From: Longimicrobium sp.
GTDB lineage: Bacteria; Gemmatimonadota; Gemmatimonadetes; Longimicrobiales; Longimicrobiaceae
DNA: 64,000 nt
Direction: 5' to 3'
NCBI RefSeq assembly: GCF_036388275.1
Contig: NZ_DASVSF010000076.1
Span: 62,001-126,000, forward strand
Made by a program: the position numbers and the translations under genes
Shown here: in pieces, positions 44,160 through 52,557 of the stretch
Layout: the number at the start of each line of letters is the position of its first letter
Position numbering within the stretch: position 1 is the first letter of the stretch
The notes under the pieces: generated by a model
Seen by the model: only the letters and a program-made list of their open reading frames with translations
Told to the model about the DNA's origin: nothing
The model's database searches: none

Positions 44160-45599
44160 TCAGCTTCGGGCCGGTGGAGGCCCCCACATCACGCGGCGGA
44201 CGCGGAAGGCCAGCATCACCGCCACGATCCCCAGCGACACCACCAGCCCCGCCCAGATCCCCCGCGGCCCCATGCTCGTGTGGAACCCCAGCAGGTACGC
44301 CACCGGCGCGCCGATCACCCAGTAGCCCAAAATGGTGATCCACAGCGGCACCCGCGTGTCCGACGCGCCGCGCAGCGCGCACAGGCCGGCCACCTGCGCG
44401 CCGTCGAACACCTGGAAGAGCGCCGCCATCGTCAGCAGCCCCACGCCGATGCTCACGATCTGCGGATCGTTCGTGAACAGCCCCAGCAGCCACCGCGGCG
44501 CACCCAGGAACAGCAGCACGCACACCATCATGAACGCCGTGACCACGGCGTAGGTGGTCAGCGTGCTTCGCTGCACGCCCCGGCGGCTGCCGGCGCCCAC
44601 GTGCTGGCCCACCCGGATGGAGCCCGCCAGGCTGGTGCCCATGGCCACCATGAAGGTGGCCGACGCGATGTTGATGGTCACCTGGTGCGCCGCCTGCGCC
44701 GTGGGGCTCAGCCACCCCATCATCACCACCGCGAAGGCGAACACCCCCACCTCGGCGGTCAGCTGCCCGCCGATGGGCAGGCCGATGCCCGTCATCCGCC
44801 GCAGCTGGGCGGACACGGGCGCCAGCCCCACACCGGAGAACGGCGCCAGGTCGCGGCGGCGCATTACGTACCACGCCATCGCCACGAACATCGCCCAGCG
44901 CACGATCGTCGTCGCCCATCCCGAGCCCACCAGGCCGTACGCCGGAACGCGCACCGCGCCGAAGAGGGGGACGGAAAGTTGGACGCCGTACACCAGCACC
45001 AGGTTGCCCGCCACGTTCAGCGCCACGCCCAGAAAGGTCATGGTCATCGCCGGGCGGGTGAAGCCCATGCCGTCCAGGTACTGGCGAAAGGCCATGAACA
45101 GCAGCATGGGCGGCACCCCCCAGGCCAGCGCCGTCAGGTAGCCCCCGGCCATTCGCGACACCTCGGGCGGCTGGTCCAGCGCCCGCGCGATCGGCTGGCC
45201 GAACAGGCAGAACAGCGTCATGGGCAGCGACAGCAGCGCGGCCAGCCACAGCCCCTGCACCAGCACCCGGCGGCACTCCGCCCGGTCGCCCGCCCCGAAG
45301 GCCTGGCTGACCAGGGGCGACATGCCCATCAGCGTGCCCGTGCACATGATCATGACGGCCATGAACAGCGCGTTGCCCAGCCCCGCCGCCGCCAGGGGAC
45401 CCGCGCCCAGCGGCCCCACCATGATGGTGTCGGTGGTGTTCATGGCGATGGCGCCCAGCTGGCTCACGATGATCGGCCCCGCGATGCGCAGCAGGGCCCT
45501 GAGCTCGTGAAGGTACAGCAGCGTGCGGCGGCGTCCGCCCGGGCGCGGAGCCCGGCGCGTCGCGATGGGGGCGGGCGCAACCCCCACGGGCATCGTCAT
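44160..45599 (-). CDS. MATE family efflux transporter
   Basis: A multidrug and toxic-compound exporter of 479 residues with 12 membrane segments. The NorM-like pattern is seen in LLRIAGPIIVSQLGAIAMNTTDTIMVGPLGAGPLAAAGLGNAL and the second-half repeat QLTAEVGVFAFAVVMMGWLSPTAQAAHQVTINIASATFMVAMGTSLAGSIRVGQHVGAG. It exports cationic drugs or metabolites in exchange for Na+ or H+. It begins at the ATG at 45599, next to the terminator of the upstream small gene. The 3' end is a repeat block. Confidence 0.93.
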   Translation of the reverse strand: MTMPVGVAPAPIATRRAPRPGGRRRTLLYLHELRALLRIAGPIIVSQLGAIAMNTTDTIMVGPLGAGPLAAAGLGNALFMAVMIMCTGTLMGMSPLVSQAFGAGDRAECRRVLVQGLWLAALLSLPMTLFCLFGQPIARALDQPPEVSRMAGGYLTALAWGVPPMLLFMAFRQYLDGMGFTRPAMTMTFLGVALNVAGNLVLVYGVQLSVPLFGAVRVPAYGLVGSGWATTIVRWAMFVAMAWYVMRRRDLAPFSGVGLAPVSAQLRRMTGIGLPIGGQLTAEVGVFAFAVVMMGWLSPTAQAAHQVTINIASATFMVAMGTSLAGSIRVGQHVGAGSRRGVQRSTLTTYAVVTAFMMVCVLLFLGAPRWLLGLFTNDPQIVSIGVGLLTMAALFQVFDGAQVAGLCALRGASDTRVPLWITILGYWVIGAPVAYLLGFHTSMGPRGIWAGLVVSLGIVAVMLAFRVRRVMWGPPPARS

Positions 45600-45666
45600 C
45601 TACGGGCGCAAAAGGAAGGAAACATAAGATAGTGGACACGGGGGCCGCGTGGAACCTCCCGGCGGC

Positions 45667-45701
45667 AAAAAAAGGGCGGGGCCCCGCGCCGGGGCCCCGC
45701 C
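45667..45701 (-). terminator. Intrinsic terminator of the MsrPQ operon
   Basis: A 12-bp stem GGCGGGGCCCCG/CGGGGCCCCGCC (loop CGC) followed, on the minus strand, by seven T residues. It ends the run of msrP, msrQ and the 99-residue gene. Confidence 0.85.
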
Positions 45702-45726
45702 GTCGTGCCACCGGCCGTGGCCGCCC

Positions 45727-46026
45727 TCAGTTGCGCTCCTGCGCGCGGATGGGCGCCGGGGCCGACAGCAGCTTGCCGTCCGCCGCCGAAAGCAGCGCCT
45801 CGGCAAAGTCCTGGCGCTCCTCGATCTGGTCCAGCCGCCCGTCGATGCTGGAAAGCACTTCGCGGATGCGGGTGAGCTCGGCCTCGGGGGTGCCCTTGAG
45901 GGTGGCCGCCGTCTTGGCGTCCAGGAACGAGCCCAGCCGCAGGGCGATGGGCCGAAGGATGAGCACGGCACCGGTGGTGAGCGCCACCGTGCACATCACG
46001 ATCACCTGCGCGAGTTCTGAGGTCAT
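45727..46026 (-). CDS. Small membrane protein of the MsrPQ operon
   Basis: A 99-residue protein with one N-terminal membrane segment (ELAQVIVMCTVALTTGAVLILRP) and a C-terminal helix likely to form a coiled coil (EAELTRIREVLSSIDGRLDQIEERQDFAEALLSA). It follows msrQ by 33 bases and precedes a terminator, so it shares the operon. I know of no family and can give no function. It may support the assembly or interaction of MsrQ in the membrane, but nothing shows this. Confidence 0.75.
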   Translation of the reverse strand: MTSELAQVIVMCTVALTTGAVLILRPIALRLGSFLDAKTAATLKGTPEAELTRIREVLSSIDGRLDQIEERQDFAEALLSAADGKLLSAPAPIRAQERN

Positions 46027-46059
46027 GCCTGGTACTCCGGGAACGAGGCTTTTCCGGGC

Positions 46060-46707
46060 CTACGGATGAACGGGGCCGCGTGTTTCGCGGGGCGCCGGAC
46101 GGCGGCGGGCCGCCACGAGCCTGGGCGCCAGCCGCGCCAGCATCAGCACGGCGAACACGGCGGCGAAGATCAGCGGGTCGCGCAAATCCTTCTTTACCAG
46201 CCACAGGAAGTGCAGCACGCCGAGCCCCGTAGCAAGATACACCAGCCGATGGAGTTTCTGCCACCTCTTTCCCAGCCGGCGGATGGACGCCTTGGTGGAC
46301 GTGAGCGCCAGGGGCACCAGCAGCAGGAACGCCGCGAAGCCCACCGTCACGTACGGGTGCTCCACCACGTCCTCGACGATGAAGCCGACGGAGAAGCCCT
46401 GGTCCACCAGGTAGATGACGAGATGGAGGCACACGTACAGGAATGCGCACAGCCCCAGCGTCCGCCGCGCGGAGGCCAGCCAGTTCCACCCCGTCCACCG
46501 CCGGACGGGGGAGATGGCCAGCGTCAGCATCAGCATCAGGAGGGTGGCGAAGCCGGTGCGGTGGGTGACCTCTTCGATGGGCTCGGCGCCCAGGCCGCCG
46601 GTGAACCCCGCCGCGACGATCAGCGCCAGCGGCACCAGGCCGGCGACCCACGCGGCCGGGCGGATCCAGCGTGCGGCTTGCAGCTGCCAGGGCGCGGGGG
46701 CGGCCAC
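46060..46707 (-). CDS. msrQ: MsrQ, haem-binding membrane subunit of the methionine sulfoxide reductase
   Basis: A 215-residue membrane protein with about six helices that passes electrons from the membrane to MsrP. The family's haem-ligand histidines appear in THRTGFATLLMLMLTLAISPVRRWTG, YVCLHLVIYLV and WQKLHRLVYLATGLGVLHFLWLVKKD. The start is a GTG at 46707, two bases after the msrP stop. The translation from that GTG begins MAAPAPWQLQAARW. It is the expected partner of msrP in the same operon. Confidence 0.9.
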   Translation of the reverse strand: MAAPAPWQLQAARWIRPAAWVAGLVPLALIVAAGFTGGLGAEPIEEVTHRTGFATLLMLMLTLAISPVRRWTGWNWLASARRTLGLCAFLYVCLHLVIYLVDQGFSVGFIVEDVVEHPYVTVGFAAFLLLVPLALTSTKASIRRLGKRWQKLHRLVYLATGLGVLHFLWLVKKDLRDPLIFAAVFAVLMLARLAPRLVAARRRPAPRETRGPVHP

Positions 46708-46709
46708 GG

Positions 46710-47627
46710 CTAGAAGTTGCGCCGCAGGTCCATCCCGCGGTACAGGCTGGCGACCTCGGGGTAGCCGTTGAAGGGGAGCGTGGCCCGCTTGCGCCACTCG
46801 CCGATGCGCCGCTCGCGGGCCTGCGTCCACCGGGGATGGTCCACCGCCGGGTTCACGTTGGCGTAGAACCCGTACTCCGTGGGCGCCGAGCGGGCCCAGC
46901 TGGTGGCCGGCATCCGGTCGGTGAAGCGGATGCGCACGATGGACTTGATGGACTTGAAGCCGTACTTCCACGGCACCACCAGCCGCAGGGGCGCGCCGTT
47001 CTGGGCCGGCAGGTCGCGGCCGTACAGTCCCGTCGCCAGCAGCGTCAGGGGATGCATCGCCTCGTCCATCCGCAGCCCCTCCAGGTACGGCCAGTCCAGC
47101 ACGCTCCGTCGCTGTCCGGGCATCTGCGCCGGGTCCAGCAGCGTAGTGAACTCCACGAAGCGCGCGCCGGGTCGCGGCCGCGCGCGGGCCAGCACGTCGC
47201 GCAGGGGAATGCCGCGCCAGGGGATGACCATGGACCACGCCTCCACGCAGCGCAGCCGGTAGGTGCGGTCCACCTTCTGGTGCGGGCGAACCAGGTCGTC
47301 GAAGGCGTAGCGCCCCGGGCGGTCGCACAGGCCGCCGACCTCCACCGTCCACGGGCGGGTGCGCAGCGTGCGCGCGGCCAGGCGCGCCGGGTCGCTCTTG
47401 TCGGTGCCGAACTCGTAGAAGTTGTTGTACGAGGTAATGTCTTCGTACGAGTTGGGCTCGTCGCGCTGCGCCGCCTCCGCGTCGTCCATGGTGCACGCGG
47501 CCAGCGACGTGGGAAGCGCGCTTGCGGCCAGCGCCCCCGCCGCCGCGCCGAAGAACTGGCGGCGGTTCAGGTACGTCGCTTCCGGGGTGATCTCGGACGA
47601 CGGGATCTCGGGCTTTCGAATGAGCAT
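46710..47627 (-). CDS. msrP: MsrP, periplasmic methionine sulfoxide reductase (molybdopterin)
   Basis: The catalytic subunit that repairs oxidised methionine in envelope proteins. It has 305 residues. A Tat leader (LNRRQFFGAAAGALAASALP, residues 20-39) precedes the sulfite-oxidase-type molybdopterin domain: DKSDPARLAARTLRTRPWTVEVGGLC, the Mo-ligating Cys in YRLRCVEAWSMVIPWRGIPL, and KYGFKSIKSIVRIRF. The ATG at 47627 starts before the Tat motif. It is the first gene of the operon that ends at the terminator at 45667. Confidence 0.93.
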   Translation of the reverse strand: MLIRKPEIPSSEITPEATYLNRRQFFGAAAGALAASALPTSLAACTMDDAEAAQRDEPNSYEDITSYNNFYEFGTDKSDPARLAARTLRTRPWTVEVGGLCDRPGRYAFDDLVRPHQKVDRTYRLRCVEAWSMVIPWRGIPLRDVLARARPRPGARFVEFTTLLDPAQMPGQRRSVLDWPYLEGLRMDEAMHPLTLLATGLYGRDLPAQNGAPLRLVVPWKYGFKSIKSIVRIRFTDRMPATSWARSAPTEYGFYANVNPAVDHPRWTQARERRIGEWRKRATLPFNGYPEVASLYRGMDLRRNF

Positions 47628-47783
47628 CTGCTGCGCCTTCTTCTCTCGACGGAGGGGCCGGGTGCGTCCGGCCCACGCACCTGTAACTCCAGGGTACGTG
47701 CAAGGTTCCCCCGCGCAAGACGCCGGCCGGGGTCCCCCGATGACATAGAGAGATACGTCGCCGGGGCCCCGGCCGGATTCCTT

Positions 47784-48317
47784 TCAGAGATGCGAGTGCA
47801 CCTCGCCGGCCGCCCGGTGGTCGCCGCGCTGAAAGGCCAGGAAGGCGTGGATGGCCCGCAGCGCCTCCGCGTCGGCCGTGGTGATGCGCACCTCCCCGCC
47901 GCGCGGCAGGTCGCGGTAGGTGTAGCGGATGGATGCGCGGCGCGCGGCCATCACCTCCGTGCCCGGCACGGTACCGGCGTGCACGAACCCCGGCGTGCGG
48001 AAGTCGCCCGCGGCGAACGCCTGCGCGATGGACGCGAGGTGCGCGCGGATGGCCGCCACGCCCTCGGGGTCGTCCGCGCCGCGCTGGAGCTCGATCCGCC
48101 CGCCGTCCACGAGCGAGTCGAAGCGGTGGGTGGACGTGTACTGGTCCACGCCCATCGCCTGCGCGCCCCGGTTCTGCAGCGCGGCGATCCCGCTGTCCGC
48201 AGTCTGCACGGGCGGATGGTGGGCAGCGTGGCTCCGCGGCGTATGCTGGGCGCAGGCGGCCGCGGAGACCGCGGAGACCGCGAGGGCGATGGCGAGAGCG
48301 AGGGGGATGATGCGCAT
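47784..48317 (-). CDS. Hypothetical exported protein
   Basis: A 177-residue protein with a Sec or lipoprotein leader (MRIIPLALAIALAVSAVSAAACAQ; a possible lipobox SAAAC). A His-rich part (HTPRSHAAHHPP) follows. The mature protein has STHRFDSLVDGGRIELQRGADDPEGVAAIRAHLASIAQAFAAGDF and RYTYRDLPRGGEVRITTADAEALRAIHAFLAFQ, which I do not assign to a family. It is divergent from the Crp/Fnr-type gene across about 100 bases. Confidence 0.7.
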   Translation of the reverse strand: MRIIPLALAIALAVSAVSAAACAQHTPRSHAAHHPPVQTADSGIAALQNRGAQAMGVDQYTSTHRFDSLVDGGRIELQRGADDPEGVAAIRAHLASIAQAFAAGDFRTPGFVHAGTVPGTEVMAARRASIRYTYRDLPRGGEVRITTADAEALRAIHAFLAFQRGDHRAAGEVHSHL

Positions 48318-48421
48318 CGTGATATCTCCTGTTCGGATGATGTCGGTTCGGGGCGGCGCGTTTGCCGCTCATTCACGCTACCGGAGGCGGCGCCCCCGCG
48401 AAGGAACCTGGGTCACACCCG

Positions 48422-49090
48422 ATGATCGATCCCGACGCGCTCCTCGGCATTCCCCTCCTCGCCGGGTTGAACGACGCCGCCCGCCGCGAACTGGCGGCGC
48501 GCTCCACCACGCGAAGCTTCGCGCCGGGCGAGGTGCTGTGGAGCGCGGGCGCGGAGCCCCGCGGTTTCTTCGTGGTGCTGGAGGGCGAGGTGCGCGTCGT
48601 CCGCTCTGTGGGCGGGCGTCAGCACGTGATCCACGTGGAGGGGCCGGGCGGCACGCTGGGTGACGTGGCCCTGTTCGCGGGGGAGCGCTATCCCGCGACG
48701 GCCATCGCGTCCGGGCGCACCACCTGCGTGGCGGTGACGCGCGACGGGCTGCTCGCCGCCATCCGCCAGGACCCGGAACTGGCCCTGGCGCTGCTGGGGC
48801 GGCTGGCGGGACGGGTGCGGCAGCTGATCGGCCGCCTGGACGGTGCCACGTCGCGAAGCGTGACGGCGCGCCTGGCCGGCTACCTGCTCGCGCGGCGGGA
48901 GCGCGCGGGGCGCGACACCTTTCCCCTGGGCAGAACGCAGGCGCAGGTGGCGGAGGAGCTGGGCACGGTGCGAGAGGTGGTGGTCCGCACCCTGCGCTCC
49001 CTGCGCGACCAGGGCGTGATCCGCGCCGAGCCCCGCGGCTCGCTCACCGTGCTGGACGCGGCGCGGCTGGCGGAGATGGCGAACACCTGA
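48422..49090 (+). CDS. Crp/Fnr family transcriptional regulator
   Basis: A 222-residue regulator. The cyclic-nucleotide-binding-type beta-barrel (about 10-125, with FFVVLEGEVRVVRSVGGRQHVIHVEGPGGTLGDVALFAGERYPATA) and a long helix lead to a winged helix (about 145-220, LGRTQAQVAEELGTVREVVVRTLRSLRDQGVIRAEP). No iron-sulfur cysteines of Fnr type are visible, so it is not an oxygen-sensing Fnr by sequence. It leads the run to ThpR, SDR, OsmC and DCC genes. The ATG at 48422 is the best start. Confidence 0.9.
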   Translation: MIDPDALLGIPLLAGLNDAARRELAARSTTRSFAPGEVLWSAGAEPRGFFVVLEGEVRVVRSVGGRQHVIHVEGPGGTLGDVALFAGERYPATAIASGRTTCVAVTRDGLLAAIRQDPELALALLGRLAGRVRQLIGRLDGATSRSVTARLAGYLLARRERAGRDTFPLGRTQAQVAEELGTVREVVVRTLRSLRDQGVIRAEPRGSLTVLDAARLAEMANT

Positions 49091-49101
49091 ACGGGCAGAC
49101 G

Positions 49102-49662
49102 ATGGCGGGTGATGGAAACGCGCGGCTGTTCGTCGCCGTGCCGATGACGGACGAGGCGCGGCGCGCCGTGGCGGCTCACCTGCGGACCGCGGCGCCGGAG
49201 GGGCTGCCCGGGCGGCCGGTGGCCGCGAACAACTGGCACCTGACGCTGCGCTTCCTGGGAACCAGCACGGCGGCGCAGCGGCGCGGGATGGCGGACGCGC
49301 TCGCCGCGGCGGAGCTGGGCGGCTCGTTCGCGATCCGCTTCGGCGGGCTGGGCGCGTTTCCGCGGCCCCGGAGCGCGCGGGTGGTGTGGATGGGCATCAC
49401 GGAGGGCGTGGAGCGGCTGCAGGAACTGGCGCGCATCGCGGAGCAGGCGGCGCGGACCCACGGCTACGCGGCGGAGGAGAAGCCGTATCGCCCGCACCTG
49501 ACGCTCAGCCGCATTCAGCCCAACCGCGACGTGGGCCGCCTGGTGGAGTCCGTCCCCGCGCTGGAGCTGGAGATGCCCGTGCGCGAGATCGTCATCTACC
49601 AGAGCCACCTGGGCGGCGGACCCGCGCGATACGAAGCGGTGGAACACTTCCCGCTGAGCTGA
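49102..49662 (+). CDS. thpR: RNA 2',3'-cyclic phosphodiesterase
   Basis: A 2H phosphoesterase of 186 residues that opens RNA 2',3'-cyclic phosphates. The two catalytic HxTx motifs are present, NNWHLTLRFLG (near 46) and YRPHLTLSRI (near 131). The length and layout are typical of ThpR/LigT. It starts 11 bases after the Crp/Fnr gene. Confidence 0.92.
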   Translation: MAGDGNARLFVAVPMTDEARRAVAAHLRTAAPEGLPGRPVAANNWHLTLRFLGTSTAAQRRGMADALAAAELGGSFAIRFGGLGAFPRPRSARVVWMGITEGVERLQELARIAEQAARTHGYAAEEKPYRPHLTLSRIQPNRDVGRLVESVPALELEMPVREIVIYQSHLGGGPARYEAVEHFPLS

Positions 49663-49707
49663 GTGGACGACATCGGATCCTATTCCCTATTTCTGCGGGG
49701 TTTGGTC

Positions 49708-50487
49708 ATGCAGCTGGAGAACAAGGTCGCGCTGATCACCGGCGGCGGCGAAGGCATCGGAAAGGCGACCGCGCTGCTGTTCGCGCAGCAGGGCGCCAAG
49801 GTGGCCATCCTGGGCCGCCACCGCGAGAACCTGGACCCTGTCGTCGCCGAGATCACCCGCGGCGGCGGCGAGGCCATTCCCGTCTGCGCCGACATCTCGA
49901 AGCCAGACGAGATGCAGGCGGCGATCAAGGAGGTCGTCGACCGCTGGGGCCAGTTGGACATCGTCTTCGCCAACGCGGGTGTCAACGGCGTGTGGGCACC
50001 CATAGAGGAGCTGGAGCCGGAGGAGTGGGACAACACGCTGTCCATCAACCTCAAGGGCACCTTTTTGACGGTGAAGTACGCGGCGCCGCACCTGAAGAAG
50101 AAGGGTGGTTCGGTGATCGTGAACGCGTCCATCAACGGCACACGCATCTTCAGCAACACGGGCGCGACGGCGTACTCGTCGTCCAAGGCGGGACAGGTGG
50201 CGTTCACCAAGATGGTGGCGCTGGAGCTGGCCCCGTTCAAGGTACGCGTGAACGTGATCTGCCCGGGTGCCATCGAAAGCAGCATCGACGACAATACCGA
50301 GCGGCGCAACCTGGACGAGGTGCAGATTCCGGTGGAGTTCCCGGAGGGCAACCAGCCGCTGGAGCGCGCCCCTGGCAAGGCCGAGCAGGTGGCGCAGCTG
50401 GTGCTGTTCCTGGCGTCGGACCTGTCGGACCACATCACCGGCACGGAAATCTGGATCGACGGCGCCGAGTCCCTGATCAAGGGGTGA
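49708..50487 (+). CDS. SDR family oxidoreductase
   Basis: A short-chain dehydrogenase of 259 residues. The Rossmann motif TGGGEGIGKA, the NAG strand motif (FANAGVNG), the catalytic Ser region (NASINGTRIF) and the YSSSK motif are all present. The cofactor and substrate are unknown. The start ATG at 49708 gives MQLENKVALITGGG, the family's usual opening; a GTG at 49663 would add an unlike 15 residues. It follows ThpR by 45 bases on the same strand. Confidence 0.9.
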   Translation: MQLENKVALITGGGEGIGKATALLFAQQGAKVAILGRHRENLDPVVAEITRGGGEAIPVCADISKPDEMQAAIKEVVDRWGQLDIVFANAGVNGVWAPIEELEPEEWDNTLSINLKGTFLTVKYAAPHLKKKGGSVIVNASINGTRIFSNTGATAYSSSKAGQVAFTKMVALELAPFKVRVNVICPGAIESSIDDNTERRNLDEVQIPVEFPEGNQPLERAPGKAEQVAQLVLFLASDLSDHITGTEIWIDGAESLIKG

Positions 50488-50523
50488 CTAGCGAATGAGC
50501 ATTCACGAACGCGACGGAGAGAC

Positions 50524-50895
50524 GTGAAGATCATCCTCCTTTCCGACGACCGCATTCGGCTGGAAGGCGGGGGCGGGCCGATGTCCATCGAGGCGGAAAG
50601 CGCGGCGATGCAATACTCGCCCTTCCACATGCTGGCCAGCAGCCTGGCGACGTGCACCTACTCGGTGGTGGCGTCGTGGGGAACCAACGCCAAGCTGAAC
50701 GTGGACGACCTGGCGGTGGAGGTGGGGTGGAGCTTCGCCGAGGAGCCGCACCGCGTGGGCGAGATGAGCGTGGTGCTGGACTGGCCCTCGCTTCCGCCGG
50801 AGCGCCGGAACGTGGCGACGCGTGCCGCCGGGCTGTGCACGGTGAAGAAGACGCTGGAGATGCCGCCGAAGCTGTCGACGGAGGTCAAGGCATGA
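50524..50895 (+). CDS. OsmC family protein
   Basis: A 123-residue OsmC-like protein, a family of peroxiredoxins for organic hydroperoxides. The first conserved cysteine is in MLASSLATCTYSVVASW; the second is LCTVKKTLEMPP. The usual Ohr/OsmC active-site pair is about 60 residues apart, as here. The start is a GTG at 50524. It overlaps the DCC gene by four bases (ATGA). Confidence 0.85.
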   Translation: MKIILLSDDRIRLEGGGGPMSIEAESAAMQYSPFHMLASSLATCTYSVVASWGTNAKLNVDDLAVEVGWSFAEEPHRVGEMSVVLDWPSLPPERRNVATRAAGLCTVKKTLEMPPKLSTEVKA

Positions 50896-51353
50896 ACACC
50901 ATTCCCGTGGTGCACTTTCGCTTCGGCGACGTACAGGCGATGGCGGCCGCCGCGGGCCGCCCCTACACGGTGGTGTACGACGGCCAGTGCAAGGTGTGCG
51001 GCCGTCTGGTGAAGTTGCTGAACAAGTGGGACACGGGCGACGAGCTGGAGGTGATTCCGTTCCAGAACACCACCGTGCTCAGCCGCTTCCCCTGGATTCC
51101 CGCGACGGCTTACGCCGAGGCGGTGCAGCTGATCGGGCCCGGCGGAAAGACGTGGCAGGGCGGCGAAGCCATCGAGCAGCTGCTAAAGATCCTCCCGTAC
51201 GGATTGACGTTTGGCTGGGCGTTCAAGGTGCCGGGTTTCGGCAACGTGTTCGGCCGCTTCTACCGGTGGTTCGCGCGCAACCGCTACAAGTTCGGCTGCG
51301 GCGAGCACTGCCAGATGCGCCCGCAGAAGCTGGACTTCGGCGACGCGGAGTAG
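50892..51353 (+). CDS. DUF393/DCC family thiol-disulfide protein
   Basis: A 153-residue protein with the DCC motif YTVVYDGQCKVCGRLVKLLN, where the CxxC is the redox site. The C-terminal part has GWAFKVPGFGNVFGRFYRWFARNRYKFGCG, whose hydrophobic segment may touch the membrane. The gene overlaps the OsmC gene, so both may work in the same thiol stress response. A hairpin terminator follows. Confidence 0.88.
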   Translation: MNTIPVVHFRFGDVQAMAAAAGRPYTVVYDGQCKVCGRLVKLLNKWDTGDELEVIPFQNTTVLSRFPWIPATAYAEAVQLIGPGGKTWQGGEAIEQLLKILPYGLTFGWAFKVPGFGNVFGRFYRWFARNRYKFGCGEHCQMRPQKLDFGDAE

Positions 51354-51365
51354 CGTGTGTGGGGA

Positions 51366-51396
51366 CGAAAGCCGGCCTGCGATGGGCCGGCTTTCG
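51366..51396 (+). terminator. Hairpin terminator after the DCC gene
   Basis: A 12-bp stem CGAAAGCCGGCC/GGCCGGCTTTCG with a 7-base loop starts 13 bases after the DCC stop codon. It ends the operon that starts at 48422. Confidence 0.75.
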
Positions 51397-51419
51397 TGCG
51401 TCCGGGACCGTCGCAGGCG

Positions 51420-51660
51420 CGGTTCCGCTTCCCAATGGCGAGACCAGCGTTCGGGGCTTCGGCCTCGCTGGGGCGACGGAAGTCGCGGCAACAACGGCCC
51501 GAAGTCCGCCTTCGCGGACTGCACGCGTGGTCGACTGCGCCGGGCCATTCGAAGCGCCGTTCAGGTCTCCCCCTCCCCTGCGAAGCGGGGGACGGGGGCC
51601 GGGGGGAGGGGGCTCCCGAGGCATGCGCCGATGCGGGTCGAACCTCGCCTTCAGCCGCTC
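51420..51660. repeat. Composite palindromic repeat block (copy 3)
   Basis: The block holds the hairpin 51503-51520 (agtccgc-cttc-gcggact) preceded by gacggaagtcgcgg, and a G/C-rich palindrome near 51573-51612 (ctcccctgcgaagcggggg type). The order is the same as at 56697-56833, about 5.2 kb away. The rest of the 400-base gap between the DCC and MerR genes is the MerR promoter. Confidence 0.75.
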
Positions 51661-51685
51661 TCGCGAACTCCCACGAACAAGGCCC

Positions 51686-51716
51686 TTGCACCTCACGCTA
51701 CGTGAGGGTTTACCAT
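51686..51716 (+). promoter_or_regulatory. MerR-type promoter with 19-bp spacer and dyad operator
   Basis: TTGCAC (51686-51691) and TACCAT (51711-51716) are exactly 19 bases apart, the long spacer that MerR regulators shorten by twisting DNA. The dyad CCTCACG-CTA-CGTGAGG (51691-51707) lies in the spacer. It is 40 bases upstream of the MerR-family gene, so that gene is probably autoregulated from here. Confidence 0.8.
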
Positions 51717-51755
51717 TCTGCGGTGGCCACGAAAGCTGACGAAAGGAAGGGACGG

Positions 51756-52490
51756 ATGCGGACCTGGAAGGTAGGCGAGCTGGCGAAGGCGACCGGGCTG
51801 ACGGTGCGCACACTTCACCATTACGACGAGGTCAGGCTGCTTTCGCCGTCGCACCGGACGGCGGCGGGGCACCGGATGTACTCGGAGGGCGACGTGCAGC
51901 GGCTTCAGCAGATCGTTTCGCTGCGCAGCCTGGGGTTCGCGCTGGACGACATCCGCGGCGTGCTGAGCGGGCGCGAGCTCACGCCCATCCAGATCGTGCG
52001 GATGCACGCCGATCGCCTGCGGCAGCAGATCCGGACGCAGCAGCGGCTGGTCGAAAGGCTGGACGCGGTGGCGGCCGGACTCGGAAAGGCGGAGCACGTT
52101 TCCGCCGACGAACTGATACACCTGATCGAGGAGACTACGATGTTCGACAAGTACTACACGCCCGAGCAGCTGGACCAGCTTGCCGCCCGCCGTGAGCAGG
52201 TGGGGGAGGGGCGCATTGCGGAGGTCGAGGCCGAGTGGCCGCGCCTGATGGCCGAGGTGCGCGCCGAGATGGATCGCGGCACCGACCCGTCGGACCCGCG
52301 CGTGCAGGAGCTGGCGCGGCGGTGGACGGGACTGGTGCGGGAGTTCACCGGCGGCGATCCCGGGATCGCCCGCAGCCTGAACAACCTGTACCAGAACGAG
52401 GAGTCGGTGAGGGGGATGGACGTGGGCCCCATGCGCGAGATGGGCGCCTACATCGCCCGGGCGAGCGCCGCGGCCAACCCGCAGGCGTGA
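51756..52490 (+). CDS. MerR family regulator, TipA-like
   Basis: A 244-residue regulator. The MerR helix-turn-helix is clear (WKVGELAKATGLTVRTLHHYDEVRLLSPSHRTAAGHRMYSEGDVQRLQQI). A coiled-coil dimer helix follows, and the C-terminal 130 residues (FDKYYTPEQLDQLAARREQVGEGRIAEVEAEWPRLMAEV ... YLNNLY-like) match the TipAS antibiotic-recognition domain. TipA-type proteins sense thiopeptides or other drugs and activate export genes. The ATG at 51756 has GGAAGGGACGG upstream. No efflux gene follows it; a terminator hairpin is at 52510. Confidence 0.88.
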   Translation: MRTWKVGELAKATGLTVRTLHHYDEVRLLSPSHRTAAGHRMYSEGDVQRLQQIVSLRSLGFALDDIRGVLSGRELTPIQIVRMHADRLRQQIRTQQRLVERLDAVAAGLGKAEHVSADELIHLIEETTMFDKYYTPEQLDQLAARREQVGEGRIAEVEAEWPRLMAEVRAEMDRGTDPSDPRVQELARRWTGLVREFTGGDPGIARSLNNLYQNEESVRGMDVGPMREMGAYIARASAAANPQA

Positions 52491-52509
52491 TCACGGCCCC
52501 GAGCACGGA

Positions 52510-52539
52510 ACGGCCCGCGCGAGCAATCGCGCGGGCCGT
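52510..52539. terminator. Hairpin between the MerR and NYN genes
   Basis: A 13-bp stem (52510-52522 with 52527-52539) and a GCAA tetraloop lie between convergent genes and serve as a terminator for the MerR gene; the NYN gene ends 19 bases further on. Confidence 0.75.
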
Positions 52540-52557
52540 AGACTGTGCTTCGTGCCA

